NCBI GenBank assembly: GCA_020847855.1
Contig: JADLBH010000018.1
Location: forward strand, 62,001 to 126,000
DNA: 64,000 nucleotides
DNA from: Fimbriimonadaceae bacterium
GTDB lineage: Bacteria; Armatimonadota; Fimbriimonadia; Fimbriimonadales; Fimbriimonadaceae
Direction: 5' to 3'
Shown: positions 34,514-43,030 of the stretch, in pieces
Layout: the number at the start of each line of letters is the position of its first letter
How positions within the stretch are numbered: position 1 is the first letter of the stretch
The notes under the pieces: model-generated
Databases searched by the model: none
What the model was told of the DNA's origin: nothing
The model's input: the letters and a program-made list of their open reading frames with translations, nothing else
Position numbers and translations under genes: made by a program

Positions 34514-35422
34514 ATGGCAGGAGTGAGCAGAAGGGACGTCTTGGTCGGTGCGGCGGCAGCCGGGATCGGGCTTCCGGGGATGGCCGTGGCGAAGGATCGT
34601 TCCGGCGAAAAGTTCGGAATGCACTTTGCCCCTCACTTTGGGATGTTCCAGAACTTGGGCGGCAATAGCGTCGTCACCCAGCTCGAGTTCATGGCCGCAG
34701 AGGGCTTCACCGCGCTCGAGGACAACGGGATGAAGGGTCGAAGCGTACAAGAGCAGGATCAGATCGCAAGCACGATGGAAAGGCTCGGGATGCGCATGGG
34801 GGTCTTCGTCGCGAACGACATTGATTGGCAGAACCCGACCCTGACGACGGGGGATCGCGGCAAGGCGGACGCTTTCGTGGACCAGTGCAAGGCGTCCGTG
34901 GAGGTCGCCAAGCGCGTGAACGCAAAGTGGATGACCGTGGTGCCGGGCACTCTCGATGAGCGACAGCACCACGGGTACCAGACGGCGAACGTCATCGAGG
35001 CCCTTCGGCGAGGGGCCGAGGTCTTCGAGCCTCACGGCCTCGTCATGGTGCTCGAACCGCTGAACTTCCGAGACCATCCTCGACTGTTCCTCACCGACAT
35101 TGGCCAAGCCTATGATATCTGCAGTGCCGTGGACTCGCCCAGCTGCAAGATCCTCTACGACCTCTATCACACGCAGATCCAAGAAGGGAACCTGATTCCG
35201 AACATTGACCGCGCATGGGACGAAACGGCCTACTTTCAGATCGGCGACAACCCTGGGAGAAAGGAACCGTTGACCGGGGAGATCAACTACAAGAACGTTT
35301 TCGAGCACATTCACAAGAAGGGGTTCACGGGGATCTTGGGGATGGAGCACGGGAACTCGGAGGCCGGGGAAGCCGGGGAAAGGAAGCTGATCGCGGCATA
35401 CCGTGCCTGCGACGTGGAATAG
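34514..35422 (+). CDS. Hydroxypyruvate isomerase/xylose isomerase-like TIM barrel protein with Tat signal
   Basis: The 302-residue protein starts MAGVSRRDVLVGAAAAGIGLPG (Tat signal). It then has the hydroxypyruvate-isomerase-like barrel: FAPHFGMFQ, EFMAAEGFTALEDNG, the metal Glu in MVLEPLNFRDHP, LYDLYHTQIQEGNLI and HIHKKGFTGILGMEHGN near the end. The His/Glu/Asp metal ligands of the AP-endonuclease 2 superfamily appear intact. It follows the Gfo/Idh/MocA gene at one-base spacing. The precise substrate is unknown. Confidence 0.87.
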   Translation: MAGVSRRDVLVGAAAAGIGLPGMAVAKDRSGEKFGMHFAPHFGMFQNLGGNSVVTQLEFMAAEGFTALEDNGMKGRSVQEQDQIASTMERLGMRMGVFVANDIDWQNPTLTTGDRGKADAFVDQCKASVEVAKRVNAKWMTVVPGTLDERQHHGYQTANVIEALRRGAEVFEPHGLVMVLEPLNFRDHPRLFLTDIGQAYDICSAVDSPSCKILYDLYHTQIQEGNLIPNIDRAWDETAYFQIGDNPGRKEPLTGEINYKNVFEHIHKKGFTGILGMEHGNSEAGEAGERKLIAAYRACDVE

Positions 35423-35448
35423 TCCCTGGAGCGGCGGCGCCGAAACTG

Positions 35449-35454
35449 CATAAT
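35449..35454 (+). promoter_or_regulatory. -10-like hexamer CATAAT before atpC
   Basis: It lies nine bases before GTG 35464 and would give a nearly leaderless atpC transcript. Confidence 0.4.
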
Positions 35455-35463
35455 GCTTGCGTT

Positions 35464-35871
35464 GTGGCCAATACGTTCCGACTCACCGTAGTCGCCCCTG
35501 ACCGGACCGTGTTCGACGAGCCTGCGGCTTCGTGGGTGGCACCGTCCGCAGCGGGCTATCTCGGGGTGTGGTCAGGACACGAGCCATCGCTGATCGCGCT
35601 CAAACCGGGCGTGATCGAAGTGACGGACGCGGACGACCAAATCCATCACGTCGCGGTGGGCGGCGGCTTCGCCGAGATCAGGCCCGACGCCGTCGTCGTG
35701 CTCGCGCAAGACGCGAAGCTGGCGGCCGAGGTTGACGTTGCGGACGAGGAGCGAAGGGTCGAAGAGGCCCGCAAGGCGCTTCGAGGCGAGGAGTCCATCT
35801 TCACCCAGCCCGAAGCCCGTCACGAGCTAGATCGGGCCATGGGCCGGATCCGCGCATCCAAGAAGAAATAA
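35464..35871 (+). CDS. atpC: F1Fo ATP synthase subunit epsilon
   Basis: The 135-residue protein has the epsilon beta-sandwich (FRLTVVAPDRTVFDEPAASWVAPSAAGYLGV, then HHVAVGGGFAEIRPDAVVVLAQDA) and a C-terminal helical hairpin. Epsilon sits on the central stalk and regulates ATP hydrolysis. It is separated from atpD by 6 kb and eight unrelated genes. GTG 35464 is the only sensible start; the frame open from 35215 is a shadow of the isomerase gene. It is followed by rnj after a GC hairpin (35874-35889). Confidence 0.9.
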   Translation: MANTFRLTVVAPDRTVFDEPAASWVAPSAAGYLGVWSGHEPSLIALKPGVIEVTDADDQIHHVAVGGGFAEIRPDAVVVLAQDAKLAAEVDVADEERRVEEARKALRGEESIFTQPEARHELDRAMGRIRASKKK

Positions 35872-35873
35872 GA

Positions 35874-35889
35874 GGCGGGGCGTCCCGCC
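35874..35889 (+). other. Short GC hairpin between atpC and rnj
   Basis: GGCGGG pairs with CCCGCC across GCGT. No T-run follows, and TAAGGA just after is the likely rnj ribosome-binding site, so it is more likely a processing or stability element than a terminator. Confidence 0.35.
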
Positions 35890-35903
35890 CTAAGGAAACA
35901 GAT

Positions 35904-37553
35904 TTGACCGAACTTAGTATTACGCCGCTCGGTGGAGCGGGCGAGATCGGGAAGAACTGCACCGTGGTCCAGCAAGGCGACGAATGGATCGTCGTGGACT
36001 GCGGGCTGAGCTTTCCGCACGAAGAGCACTATGGTGTGGACATCGTAGTGCCAGATTTTGACCATCTGGTGCAGAACCGGGAGAAGGTGAAGGGGGTGTT
36101 CCTCACCCACGCCCACGAGGATCACGTGGGCGCATTGGGCTACCTCCTCTCCAGACTTGACTGCCCGATCTACGCCACGCGGCTCACGAGCGCCATGGTC
36201 CGTTCCAAGCTCGCGGAGCGGGCAAACCTGACCGACCCCGATATCCGAGAGGTCGCGAGCGGGGAGACCGTGAAGCTGGACAAGCTCTCGGTGGAGTTCG
36301 TCCGGGTGACCCACTCGATCCCGGAGAGCAACGCGCTCGCGGTGCGAACCGAGCACGGGATCGTGCTCTTCACCGGGGACTTCCGTTTCGACTTCACCCC
36401 CGTGGACGGGTTCCAGACCGATGTCGGTCGCTTGGCGAAGCTCGCGGACGAGGGGGTGGTCCTACTCCTGAGCGATTCTACGAACGTGGAGCGGCCAGGG
36501 TGGGGCCCGAGCGAGTCCACGGTCACCGACGGGCTCCGTCACGCCTTCCGCAAGGCGAAGGGGAGGGTGCTCACGACGATGTTCGCGAGCAACATCCACC
36601 GGATGCAGCAGATCTTCGACGTTGCCCACGAGACCGGGCGGGTCGTCGCGGTGACCGGCCGCCGCATGGAGGCGACGATCGCCCTTTGCCGCACGTTGGG
36701 CTACCTCAACGTGCCGCCGAAGACCCACGTTCGCTTGGAAGAGCTGCGGGAGTACCGGCCTGAGGAGATCTGTGTCATCGCGACCGGGAGTCAAGGCGAG
36801 CCCATGGCCGCGCTCACCCAGATGTCGCGTGGGGAGTATTCCAAGCTGCAGATCCGTCCCGGCGACACGGTCCTCTACTCGGCTCGCCCCATACCTGGGA
36901 ACGAGGCCGGGATATGGCGCACCGTGAACCGGCTTTTCAACTTGGGTGCGGTGGTCTTGGTGGATCCCGACCCCCCGATCCACGTCAGCGGCCACGCATA
37001 CCGCGAGGAGCTGATGGCGATGATCAACCTCACGAAGCCGTTCTATCTCGCTCCGGTCCACGGTGAGGCGCGGCACCAGTTCCTCTATTGCGAGATGGCG
37101 GAGGGCATGGGCCATGCCCGTCACCGAATGTTCACACTGGCAAACGGGGACTCCTTGGTCATCAGTGAGAAGAGCGCGGACGTGGCCCGTGGCAGCGTCC
37201 CGGCCAGCGACGTCCTGATTGACCAGAACACGAACATGGCGGTGGACTCCAAGACGATTCAGGAGCGCCAAGCCTTGGGTCACGATGGTGTAGCCATAGC
37301 CTCGGTCAGCATTGACTTCAAGAGGCGGGAAGTGGTCTCGCGGCCCCGGCTCGAGGTACGGGGTCTGGCGGTGCCGGAGTCGGTCGTGGATCGGGCCCAG
37401 TCCGACCTGTGTGACGCCCTAGAGGACCTGAGCCCGGCCGAGCTCGGGGACAAGGCGACCGTCGAGAAGGAAATGGCGGAAGCGGTCCGAGTCTCGATCA
37501 AGAAGACGAGCCGCCAGCAACCCCTCGTGGTCGCCATCGCGGGCGAGGCGTGA
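35904..37553 (+). CDS. rnj: Ribonuclease J
   Basis: RNase J is a metallo-beta-lactamase-fold 5'-3' exonuclease and endonuclease of mRNA decay and rRNA maturation. The 549-residue protein has LTHAHEDHVGALGYLL with the zinc motif HAHEDH (69-74), then GDFRFD, a beta-CASP domain with RRMEATIALCRTLGYL and TGSQGEPMAALTQMS, HVSGHAYREEL and the APVHGEARH loop. Length and order are typical. The start is TTG 35904 with TAAGGA upstream. Its stop overlaps queC as GTGA. Confidence 0.95.
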   Translation: MTELSITPLGGAGEIGKNCTVVQQGDEWIVVDCGLSFPHEEHYGVDIVVPDFDHLVQNREKVKGVFLTHAHEDHVGALGYLLSRLDCPIYATRLTSAMVRSKLAERANLTDPDIREVASGETVKLDKLSVEFVRVTHSIPESNALAVRTEHGIVLFTGDFRFDFTPVDGFQTDVGRLAKLADEGVVLLLSDSTNVERPGWGPSESTVTDGLRHAFRKAKGRVLTTMFASNIHRMQQIFDVAHETGRVVAVTGRRMEATIALCRTLGYLNVPPKTHVRLEELREYRPEEICVIATGSQGEPMAALTQMSRGEYSKLQIRPGDTVLYSARPIPGNEAGIWRTVNRLFNLGAVVLVDPDPPIHVSGHAYREELMAMINLTKPFYLAPVHGEARHQFLYCEMAEGMGHARHRMFTLANGDSLVISEKSADVARGSVPASDVLIDQNTNMAVDSKTIQERQALGHDGVAIASVSIDFKRREVVSRPRLEVRGLAVPESVVDRAQSDLCDALEDLSPAELGDKATVEKEMAEAVRVSIKKTSRQQPLVVAIAGEA

Positions 37554-38239
37554 GCGGGGTGCCACGGGCGGTCGTCCTTCTGAGCGGGGGACTGGACTCG
37601 GCGGTGACGCTGGCCCTCGCGGAGGAAGCCGGGTTCGAGTGCCACGCCCTTACGGTGGACTATGGCCAGCGTCACGCCATCGAGATCGAGGCCGCAAGGA
37701 GATTGGCACAAGGCTGTGCTTCCCACTGTGTGGTGGGGTGCGACCTCAAGGCGATCGGCGGCTCCGCGCTCACCGGGGACGCGGAGGTGCCGAAGGACGA
37801 ATACCCTTCTCCAGGGATACCGGTCACCTATGTACCGGCACGGAACACGATCTTCCTCTCCTTGGCCCTCGGCCTTGCCGAGGTTCTCGGCGCGGAGGCG
37901 ATCTTCCTCGGGGCGAACGTAGTGGACTACAGCGGCTACCCGGACTGTCGGCCCGAGTATCTGCGCTCGTTCGAGTCACTGGCCAGGCTCGCCACGAAGG
38001 CTGGCGTCGAAGGTCGGAACCTCAAGGTCGTGGCACCGTTGCTCCTCTTGGACAAGGCGACCATCGTGAGGGAAGCGTTTCGGTTGAGAGTGGATGTTGC
38101 CGGGACGCATTCGTGCTACGACCCTGGGGCGCACGGAGAGCCCTGCGGGGCCTGTGACGCCTGCACGATCCGCGCTCGGGCCTTTGCCGATCTAGGGATG
38201 TCCGATCCTGCAAGAGGAGAGACTCGGAGCGAGGGTTGA
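37550..38239 (+). CDS. queC: 7-cyano-7-deazaguanine synthase
   Basis: QueC converts carboxy-deazaguanine to preQ0 with ATP and ammonia, on the queuosine pathway. The 229-residue protein has the PP-loop VVLLSGGLDSAVT (SGGLDS at 12-17), DYGQRHAIE, PARNTIFLSLAL, GANVVDYSGYPDCRPEYL and a C-terminal zinc site CYDPGAHGEPCGACDAC with four Cys. The start is GTG 37550, overlapping the rnj stop. It is directly coupled to queE. No queD or queF is in the window. Confidence 0.96.
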   Translation: MSGVPRAVVLLSGGLDSAVTLALAEEAGFECHALTVDYGQRHAIEIEAARRLAQGCASHCVVGCDLKAIGGSALTGDAEVPKDEYPSPGIPVTYVPARNTIFLSLALGLAEVLGAEAIFLGANVVDYSGYPDCRPEYLRSFESLARLATKAGVEGRNLKVVAPLLLLDKATIVREAFRLRVDVAGTHSCYDPGAHGEPCGACDACTIRARAFADLGMSDPARGETRSEG

Positions 38240-38928
38240 GCACGCTACGGGTCGCCGAGGTTTTCGCGAGCATCCAAGGCGAAGGAATCTGGGCAGGCAT
38301 CCCCAGCGCGTTCGTCCGGGTCTCGGGGTGCAATCTGCGGTGTTCGTGGTGCGACACGCCCTATGCGAGTTGGCGGCCCGAAGGGCCCGTGCGAGCCGTC
38401 GAGGACATTGTCACGGAGATCGTGGGCCTCAAAATGCGGCACGTCGTTCTCACTGGGGGCGAGCCCATGCTCTTTCCCTCCACGGTTTTGCTTGCCCGTG
38501 AATTGGCGGACCGTGGTCACGTCATCACGGTCGAGACGGCGGGGACGGTGTTCCAAGACCTCCCCTGCGACCTGATGTCGGTGAGCCCGAAGCTCGGAAA
38601 CTCCACGCCGGCGGGCGCCGAAGCGAACCGGCACGAGACGATTCGCACCGAACTTTCCCCGCTGATCAAGCTCACCGCGCGCTACGATTGTCAGTTGAAG
38701 TTCGTGGTTCAGACGTCCACGGCCGAGGCTGACGTGGCCGAGATCGAGGGGCTCGTGGAAGCGATCGGCTGGGCGAGGCCAGACCGGGTCCTCTTGATGC
38801 CGGAGGGCACGACGCGCCAGGCCGTCCGCGATGGGCTACCGATCCTAGCGCCCTTTGCCCTCGCCAGGGGATGGCGGCTTTGTCCCCGGCTGCACATCGA
38901 ACTGTATGGAGATACCAGGGGAACGTAG
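38236..38928 (+). CDS. queE: 7-carboxy-7-deazaguanine synthase (radical SAM)
   Basis: QueE is the radical-SAM enzyme that contracts the ring of carboxy-tetrahydropterin. The 230-residue protein begins VAEVFASIQGEGIWAGIPSAFVR and carries the cluster motif CNLRCSWCDT (C32, C36, C39; CX3CX2C), followed by VLTGGEPMLF. It is the step before queC and is encoded right after it through a TTGA overlap (TTG 38236). Confidence 0.95.
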   Translation: MSTLRVAEVFASIQGEGIWAGIPSAFVRVSGCNLRCSWCDTPYASWRPEGPVRAVEDIVTEIVGLKMRHVVLTGGEPMLFPSTVLLARELADRGHVITVETAGTVFQDLPCDLMSVSPKLGNSTPAGAEANRHETIRTELSPLIKLTARYDCQLKFVVQTSTAEADVAEIEGLVEAIGWARPDRVLLMPEGTTRQAVRDGLPILAPFALARGWRLCPRLHIELYGDTRGT

Positions 38929-38941
38929 TCCCGCGTTCTGC

Positions 38942-38947
38942 TATGAT
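38942..38947 (+). promoter_or_regulatory. -10 hexamer TATGAT, leaderless type
   Basis: Six bases separate it from ATG 38954. It lies immediately after queE and starts a new transcript. Confidence 0.55.
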
Positions 38948-38953
38948 GCGGAT

Positions 38954-39601
38954 ATGGACTCGGCCTCTCGGGGCGGGCTCTGGAAGGTGAGCCTGATGGT
39001 GGACGCCACGACGGGCGTGGAGGTCGAACCGTTTCGCTCGGCGCTATCGGGGAGCTCTGTCCCGTCCACGTTCTGGGTGGATCCCAGACGGCTCGTCGAG
39101 CGCGCCGACTTCTGGCGGGCTTGTGCCGCGGAGGGTCACGAGATCGGGAACGGTACTTTCCTCGATGCCGCGTCCCTGGACGGGACCCTGAGCCGCTGGA
39201 CGCTCTCCATGGTGGAGACGGAGGTCAAGGAGTCAGCAAAGCTATGGTCCGAGGTTCTCGGGAGCGACGCGGCACCCTCGATCGGGATTCCGTTCGGGAA
39301 TCGTTCCGCGCACGATGGGGACTATCTCAACCTTTTGGTGGAGATGGGTGCCGCAGTGTGCGCCAGCGACGTGGCCAAGGGCGTGGCGGTATGGCCCGCC
39401 GAGACCACTCGGCCGCAAGACTTGACCGGGGGCATGGTTCACGCTGTCCACCTCGCGCGGAGCAAGGACAACCGCTCCTTCCAGAACGAGGCGTCCTTGG
39501 CCGAATGGGTCGGCTGGGCGGGCGGGCTACCGCGGGGCACGATGGCGACGGTCGCGCAGGCGCTCGGACCGCCGACACCTTCGCCGATCTCAGGCGCGTG
39601 A
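38954..39601 (+). CDS. Degenerate polysaccharide-deacetylase-like protein
   Basis: The 215-residue protein keeps the spacing of a NodB/CE4 domain: an opening LMVDATTGVEVEP in the motif-1 position, VPSTFWVDPRRL, then FWRACAAEGHEIGNGTF, which matches the GHEIGNHT metal region with the second His replaced by Gly. The motif-1 TFDD is absent. It therefore looks like a catalytically dead or divergent relative, perhaps with a binding role. It has no signal peptide, unlike the active copy at 11.8 kb. A TATGAT promoter precedes ATG 38954; the longer frame from 38855 overlaps queE. Confidence 0.72.
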   Translation: MDSASRGGLWKVSLMVDATTGVEVEPFRSALSGSSVPSTFWVDPRRLVERADFWRACAAEGHEIGNGTFLDAASLDGTLSRWTLSMVETEVKESAKLWSEVLGSDAAPSIGIPFGNRSAHDGDYLNLLVEMGAAVCASDVAKGVAVWPAETTRPQDLTGGMVHAVHLARSKDNRSFQNEASLAEWVGWAGGLPRGTMATVAQALGPPTPSPISGA

Positions 39602-39641
39602 CCCCTGGCAATTCTTCCCCGTTGCGGCCAAACTACCCGGT

Positions 39642-41669
39642 GTGACGCCGACGCGCACGGAGTTCCTCCACATGGAGGGCACTGCCGCCAAGCCGGTCTT
39701 CTACCTGTTGACCTTGCTCTGCCTTTCTGTGATGGCGTGGCAGCTCTATCGTAGGGCGGTGCATTGGCTCAAGGGGAAACCGATCGGGTGGAAACCCGAC
39801 CCTTGGGGCTCGGTGATCCGCTACGTCCTGGGTCAGAAGAAAGTTCAAGGGAGCCGGCCGCAGTCAGGCGCACCGATGCACCTTGCGATCTTCTATGGCT
39901 TCCTTTCCTTGTTCCTCGCGACCACACTCCTGGCCATAGCCACCTACGCGCCGGTTGTCGGTCTCAGGAACTTCCACGAAGGGACGTACTACCTTGTCTA
40001 CGAAACGACGTTCGACCTTCTCGGACTGCTCTTCGTGCTCGGTGTCGCCTGGGCCCTTGGGCGAAGGTCACTGCACGACGTCCAGGTGTCGCGCGGGATT
40101 GCGCACCGAGTTATCACGAGCGACTGGCGCGACTATGCGACGCTTGGCATCCTCCTGATGCTCGGCTTGACCGGGTATGGGCTCGAAGCCGCGAGGATCG
40201 CGAACCAGCCGCAGACGTGGGACACGGTCTCCGTAGTGGGATTCTGGCTCGCCGGTTTCATGCCGCCCGTGAGTGATTCAGCCTACGTTGTCACGTGGTG
40301 GTTCCACTACGCCTGGTTCTTTGCCTTCGTGGTCTTCCTCCCTCAGATGCGGATTCGGCACTCCCTGATCGCGATCGTATCGGCAGCAGGGAGTCCAGAG
40401 CGGCCGCTCGGCCACCTCGAAAGGGTCACAGTGGAGGAGGTCGAGGCGACCGAGCGCGTAGGGGTCGCCCTCGCCGAGCATTACTCTCGATGGCACCTGC
40501 TCTCCCTCGATGCCTGCATGTCTTGTGGCCGATGCACCGAGGTGTGCCCGGCCCACGGTGCGGGCAAGGTGCTCAACCCCAAGCAGGTGGTCGCCGACAT
40601 CGCAGGTGCAAACCGGTCCGGTGCCCTCGTTGCCGAAACGGTGAGCGAGGAGGCGCTTTGGGCCTGCACGACGTGCAACGCCTGCGTGGAAGCCTGCCCG
40701 GTCCTCATCCGGCACGTGGATCTGATCGTGGACGTGCGCAGAAACCTGGTGGCGGAGGGACGGTTCAGCGGGACGGGCGCGACGATGTTGCGGCAGCTTG
40801 GTTCGACGGGGCACGCCTGGGGCGTGCAGGGCGGGCGCGAGGACTGGATGCAGGGGCTGGGTGTGCCGCTGTGTCGCGAGGGTGCCCAGTTCGAATACCT
40901 GTTCTGGGTCGGGTGCGCGGGAGCGACCGACCCTGCCGCGGTTCGGACGACCAAGGCGGTTGCGAGACTGCTGCAGAAGGCAGGGGTCTCCTTCGCGTGC
41001 CTGGGCAACGAGGAGGCGTGTACCGGTGACCCGGCTCGCCGGGCCGGGGACGAGTTCCTCTTCCAAGGCCAAGCGGAGGCGAACGCGAGCGTTTTCGAGC
41101 GGTACGGCGTGCGCAAGGTCGTCACGGCATGTCCTCACTGCCTCAACACGCTGCTCAACGAGTACGGGGAGTTTGGCGCGACCCTCGAAGTCGAGCACCA
41201 TACACAGCTCTTGGCCCGGCTGGTGCAAGAAGGTGCCCTCGCCCCCGCGCAGGGCGCGATCGGGGGCACGACCTTCCACGATCCTTGCTACCTTGCCAGG
41301 GTGAACGGAGTTTCCGACCCACCTCGGGCGATCTTCGGGGAGGCGACGAGCATGGATGGGAGCGACGCGGCGCTCCTGCGCGCCATGGCCGCGGAGCCGG
41401 GCGCAAGGTCGCCTTTCCTCGAGCCCGAGCACCGAGGCCGAAAAACCCTGTGCTGTGGCGCAGGCGGGGCGAGGATGTGGATGGAGGAGGAGCCGAACCA
41501 ACGCCCTGCGGACCGCCGCGTGGACGAGCTCTTGGCTACCACTGCGCAAGAGATCGCGGTCGCATGCCCGTTTTGTCGAATCATGCTGGACGCCAGCCTG
41601 AAGCAGAAGGCAGGCGACGAGATTCGCCTTGTTGACCTTGCGGAGAAGCTCGAAGAGGCGAATACTTGA
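39642..41669 (+). CDS. Membrane Fe-S oxidoreductase (HdrD/GlcF-like with NarI-type membrane domain)
   Basis: The 675-residue protein has four to six membrane helices in the first 250 residues, resembling the nitrate reductase gamma/HdrE haem-b fold. Two 4Fe-4S motifs follow (ACMSCGRCTEVCPAHG and CTTCNACVEACPVL), then two CCG-type cysteine-rich domains (ACPHCLNTLLNEYG and FHDPCYLARVN, then KTLCCGAGGARMWMEE and ACPFCRIML). Such proteins pass electrons between a membrane quinone and a soluble partner, often an ETF or acyl-CoA dehydrogenase. None is adjacent here. The start is GTG 39642, or ATG 39672 with GGAG upstream. It is coupled to acpS. Confidence 0.92.
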   Translation: MTPTRTEFLHMEGTAAKPVFYLLTLLCLSVMAWQLYRRAVHWLKGKPIGWKPDPWGSVIRYVLGQKKVQGSRPQSGAPMHLAIFYGFLSLFLATTLLAIATYAPVVGLRNFHEGTYYLVYETTFDLLGLLFVLGVAWALGRRSLHDVQVSRGIAHRVITSDWRDYATLGILLMLGLTGYGLEAARIANQPQTWDTVSVVGFWLAGFMPPVSDSAYVVTWWFHYAWFFAFVVFLPQMRIRHSLIAIVSAAGSPERPLGHLERVTVEEVEATERVGVALAEHYSRWHLLSLDACMSCGRCTEVCPAHGAGKVLNPKQVVADIAGANRSGALVAETVSEEALWACTTCNACVEACPVLIRHVDLIVDVRRNLVAEGRFSGTGATMLRQLGSTGHAWGVQGGREDWMQGLGVPLCREGAQFEYLFWVGCAGATDPAAVRTTKAVARLLQKAGVSFACLGNEEACTGDPARRAGDEFLFQGQAEANASVFERYGVRKVVTACPHCLNTLLNEYGEFGATLEVEHHTQLLARLVQEGALAPAQGAIGGTTFHDPCYLARVNGVSDPPRAIFGEATSMDGSDAALLRAMAAEPGARSPFLEPEHRGRKTLCCGAGGARMWMEEEPNQRPADRRVDELLATTAQEIAVACPFCRIMLDASLKQKAGDEIRLVDLAEKLEEANT

Positions 41670-41980
41670 TCCTCGGCATCGGCACCGACCTCGTCCAAGT
41701 CTCACGGATCGAGTCCGCGATGGAGAACCCTCGGTTCCTTCGGCGGTTGCTCACGCCTCAAGAGCGCATCGGGGACAAGGGAGCGGAATGGGTGGCAGGG
41801 AGGTGGGCGGCCAAGGAGGCGGCCTTCAAATGCCTGCCGAACCTGGCCTCGTGGCAGGACGTGAGCGTGCTTTCCGGACCGGACGGGTCGCCTTATATTG
41901 AAGGGCCGCCTGGTCGTTGGTGGGTCTCGATCACGCACGAAGGCGGGTTTGCCTTGGCGTTCGTCGTCCTAGAAGATTAA
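41666..41980 (+). CDS. acpS: Holo-[acyl-carrier-protein] synthase
   Basis: AcpS attaches 4'-phosphopantetheine to ACP for fatty-acid synthesis. The 104-residue protein begins ILGIGTDLVQVSRIE (metal Asp) and has GRWAAKEAAFKCL with the conserved KEA, and ITHEGGFALAFVV at the end. It is slightly short for the family (about 120 aa) but all key blocks are present. The start is TTG 41666, overlapping the upstream stop as TTGA. Confidence 0.93.
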   Translation: MILGIGTDLVQVSRIESAMENPRFLRRLLTPQERIGDKGAEWVAGRWAAKEAAFKCLPNLASWQDVSVLSGPDGSPYIEGPPGRWWVSITHEGGFALAFVVLED

Positions 41981-42017
41981 CCGCCTCTTAACACTTCGGT
42001 GGGAAAGTGCCAAAGCG

Positions 42018-43022
42018 ATGCCGAGGACCTGTGCCCTCCTTGCCCTCCCGATCGGCGCACTGTTCGTCATGGCGTTGGGCTGCGGCGACGGGGCTTCGAA
42101 AGGATCGGGGATTTCGGGTGAGATCGTCATGGACGGGAGCAGTACCGTGGGGCCGATCCTCGCCGCCGCTGCCGAGCTGTTTCAGGAAGAGAACCCGAAT
42201 ACCGAGGCAACGGTGGCCATGTCCGGCACGTCCGGGGGCTTCAAAAAGCTCGTCGCAGGGGAGGCAGACATCGTGGGAGCATCCCGACCTGTCAAGCCCG
42301 AGGAAATCGAGCAACTCAAGGAGGCAGGGATCGAGTTCATCGAGGTTCCGGTCGCGATGGACGGGCTGACGGTCGTCGTGAACAAATCGAACACTTGGGC
42401 GAGGTCGCTCACCCTGGACGAGCTCAGGCGGATCTGGGAGCCGGGGAGCAAGGTGACGAGCTGGAGTCAGGTTCGGCCTGGGTTTCCTGACGAGCCGATC
42501 AAGCTCTTCGGTGCGGGAACGGACTCCGGCACGTTCGACTACTTCACCCTCGCCGTGGTCGGGAAGGAGAAGGCGAGCCGCGACGACTACACCCCCAGCG
42601 AGGACGACAACGTGCTCGTGGCGGGGGTGAAGGGCGAGTTGGGGGGCTTGGCGTACTTTGGATACTCCTACTTTGAGTCCAACAAGGACTCCCTCGCTTC
42701 GGTGGCGATCCAAGGCGAGTCTGGGACGGTCGCGCCCAGCTATGCGGCCATCCTTGACGGAACGTACACTCCCTTGAGTCGGCCCCTCCTCGTCTACGTG
42801 AACAAGCGGGCTTATGAGACAAAACCCCAAGTCCGTGCGCTTCTCTCACACCTGTTCGAGCACAACGACGAGATTGTCAAGCTCGCGTGCTATGTCCCGC
42901 TCGGCGCGGAGGCGGTGAAGTTGGCCCAATCCAGGCTCCAGAAAAAGAGGACGGGATCCATGTTTCATGGAACGCAGGCGGGGATCTCGATGCGGGACCT
43001 CCTCGATGCTGAGAAGGACTAG
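42018..43022 (+). CDS. pstS: Phosphate ABC transporter substrate-binding lipoprotein
   Basis: The 334-residue protein has a lipoprotein signal ending VMALGCGDG (Cys22). It is a PstS-type phosphate-binding protein: MDGSSTVGPILAAAAELF, MSGTSGGFKKLVAGEADIVGASRP and GAGTDSGTFDYFTLAVVG contribute the Ser/Thr/Asp residues that hold phosphate. The following genes encode the two permease subunits. The intergenic region upstream (CTCTTAACACTTCGGTGGG) has no clear tandem Pho box. Confidence 0.94.
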   Translation: MPRTCALLALPIGALFVMALGCGDGASKGSGISGEIVMDGSSTVGPILAAAAELFQEENPNTEATVAMSGTSGGFKKLVAGEADIVGASRPVKPEEIEQLKEAGIEFIEVPVAMDGLTVVVNKSNTWARSLTLDELRRIWEPGSKVTSWSQVRPGFPDEPIKLFGAGTDSGTFDYFTLAVVGKEKASRDDYTPSEDDNVLVAGVKGELGGLAYFGYSYFESNKDSLASVAIQGESGTVAPSYAAILDGTYTPLSRPLLVYVNKRAYETKPQVRALLSHLFEHNDEIVKLACYVPLGAEAVKLAQSRLQKKRTGSMFHGTQAGISMRDLLDAEKD

Positions 43023-43030
43023 CACAAGCC

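Noticed and set aside
41981-42017. Possible Pho box upstream of pstS (CTTAACACTT)
   Set aside because: Only one partial half-site, with no tandem repeat and no known regulator near.
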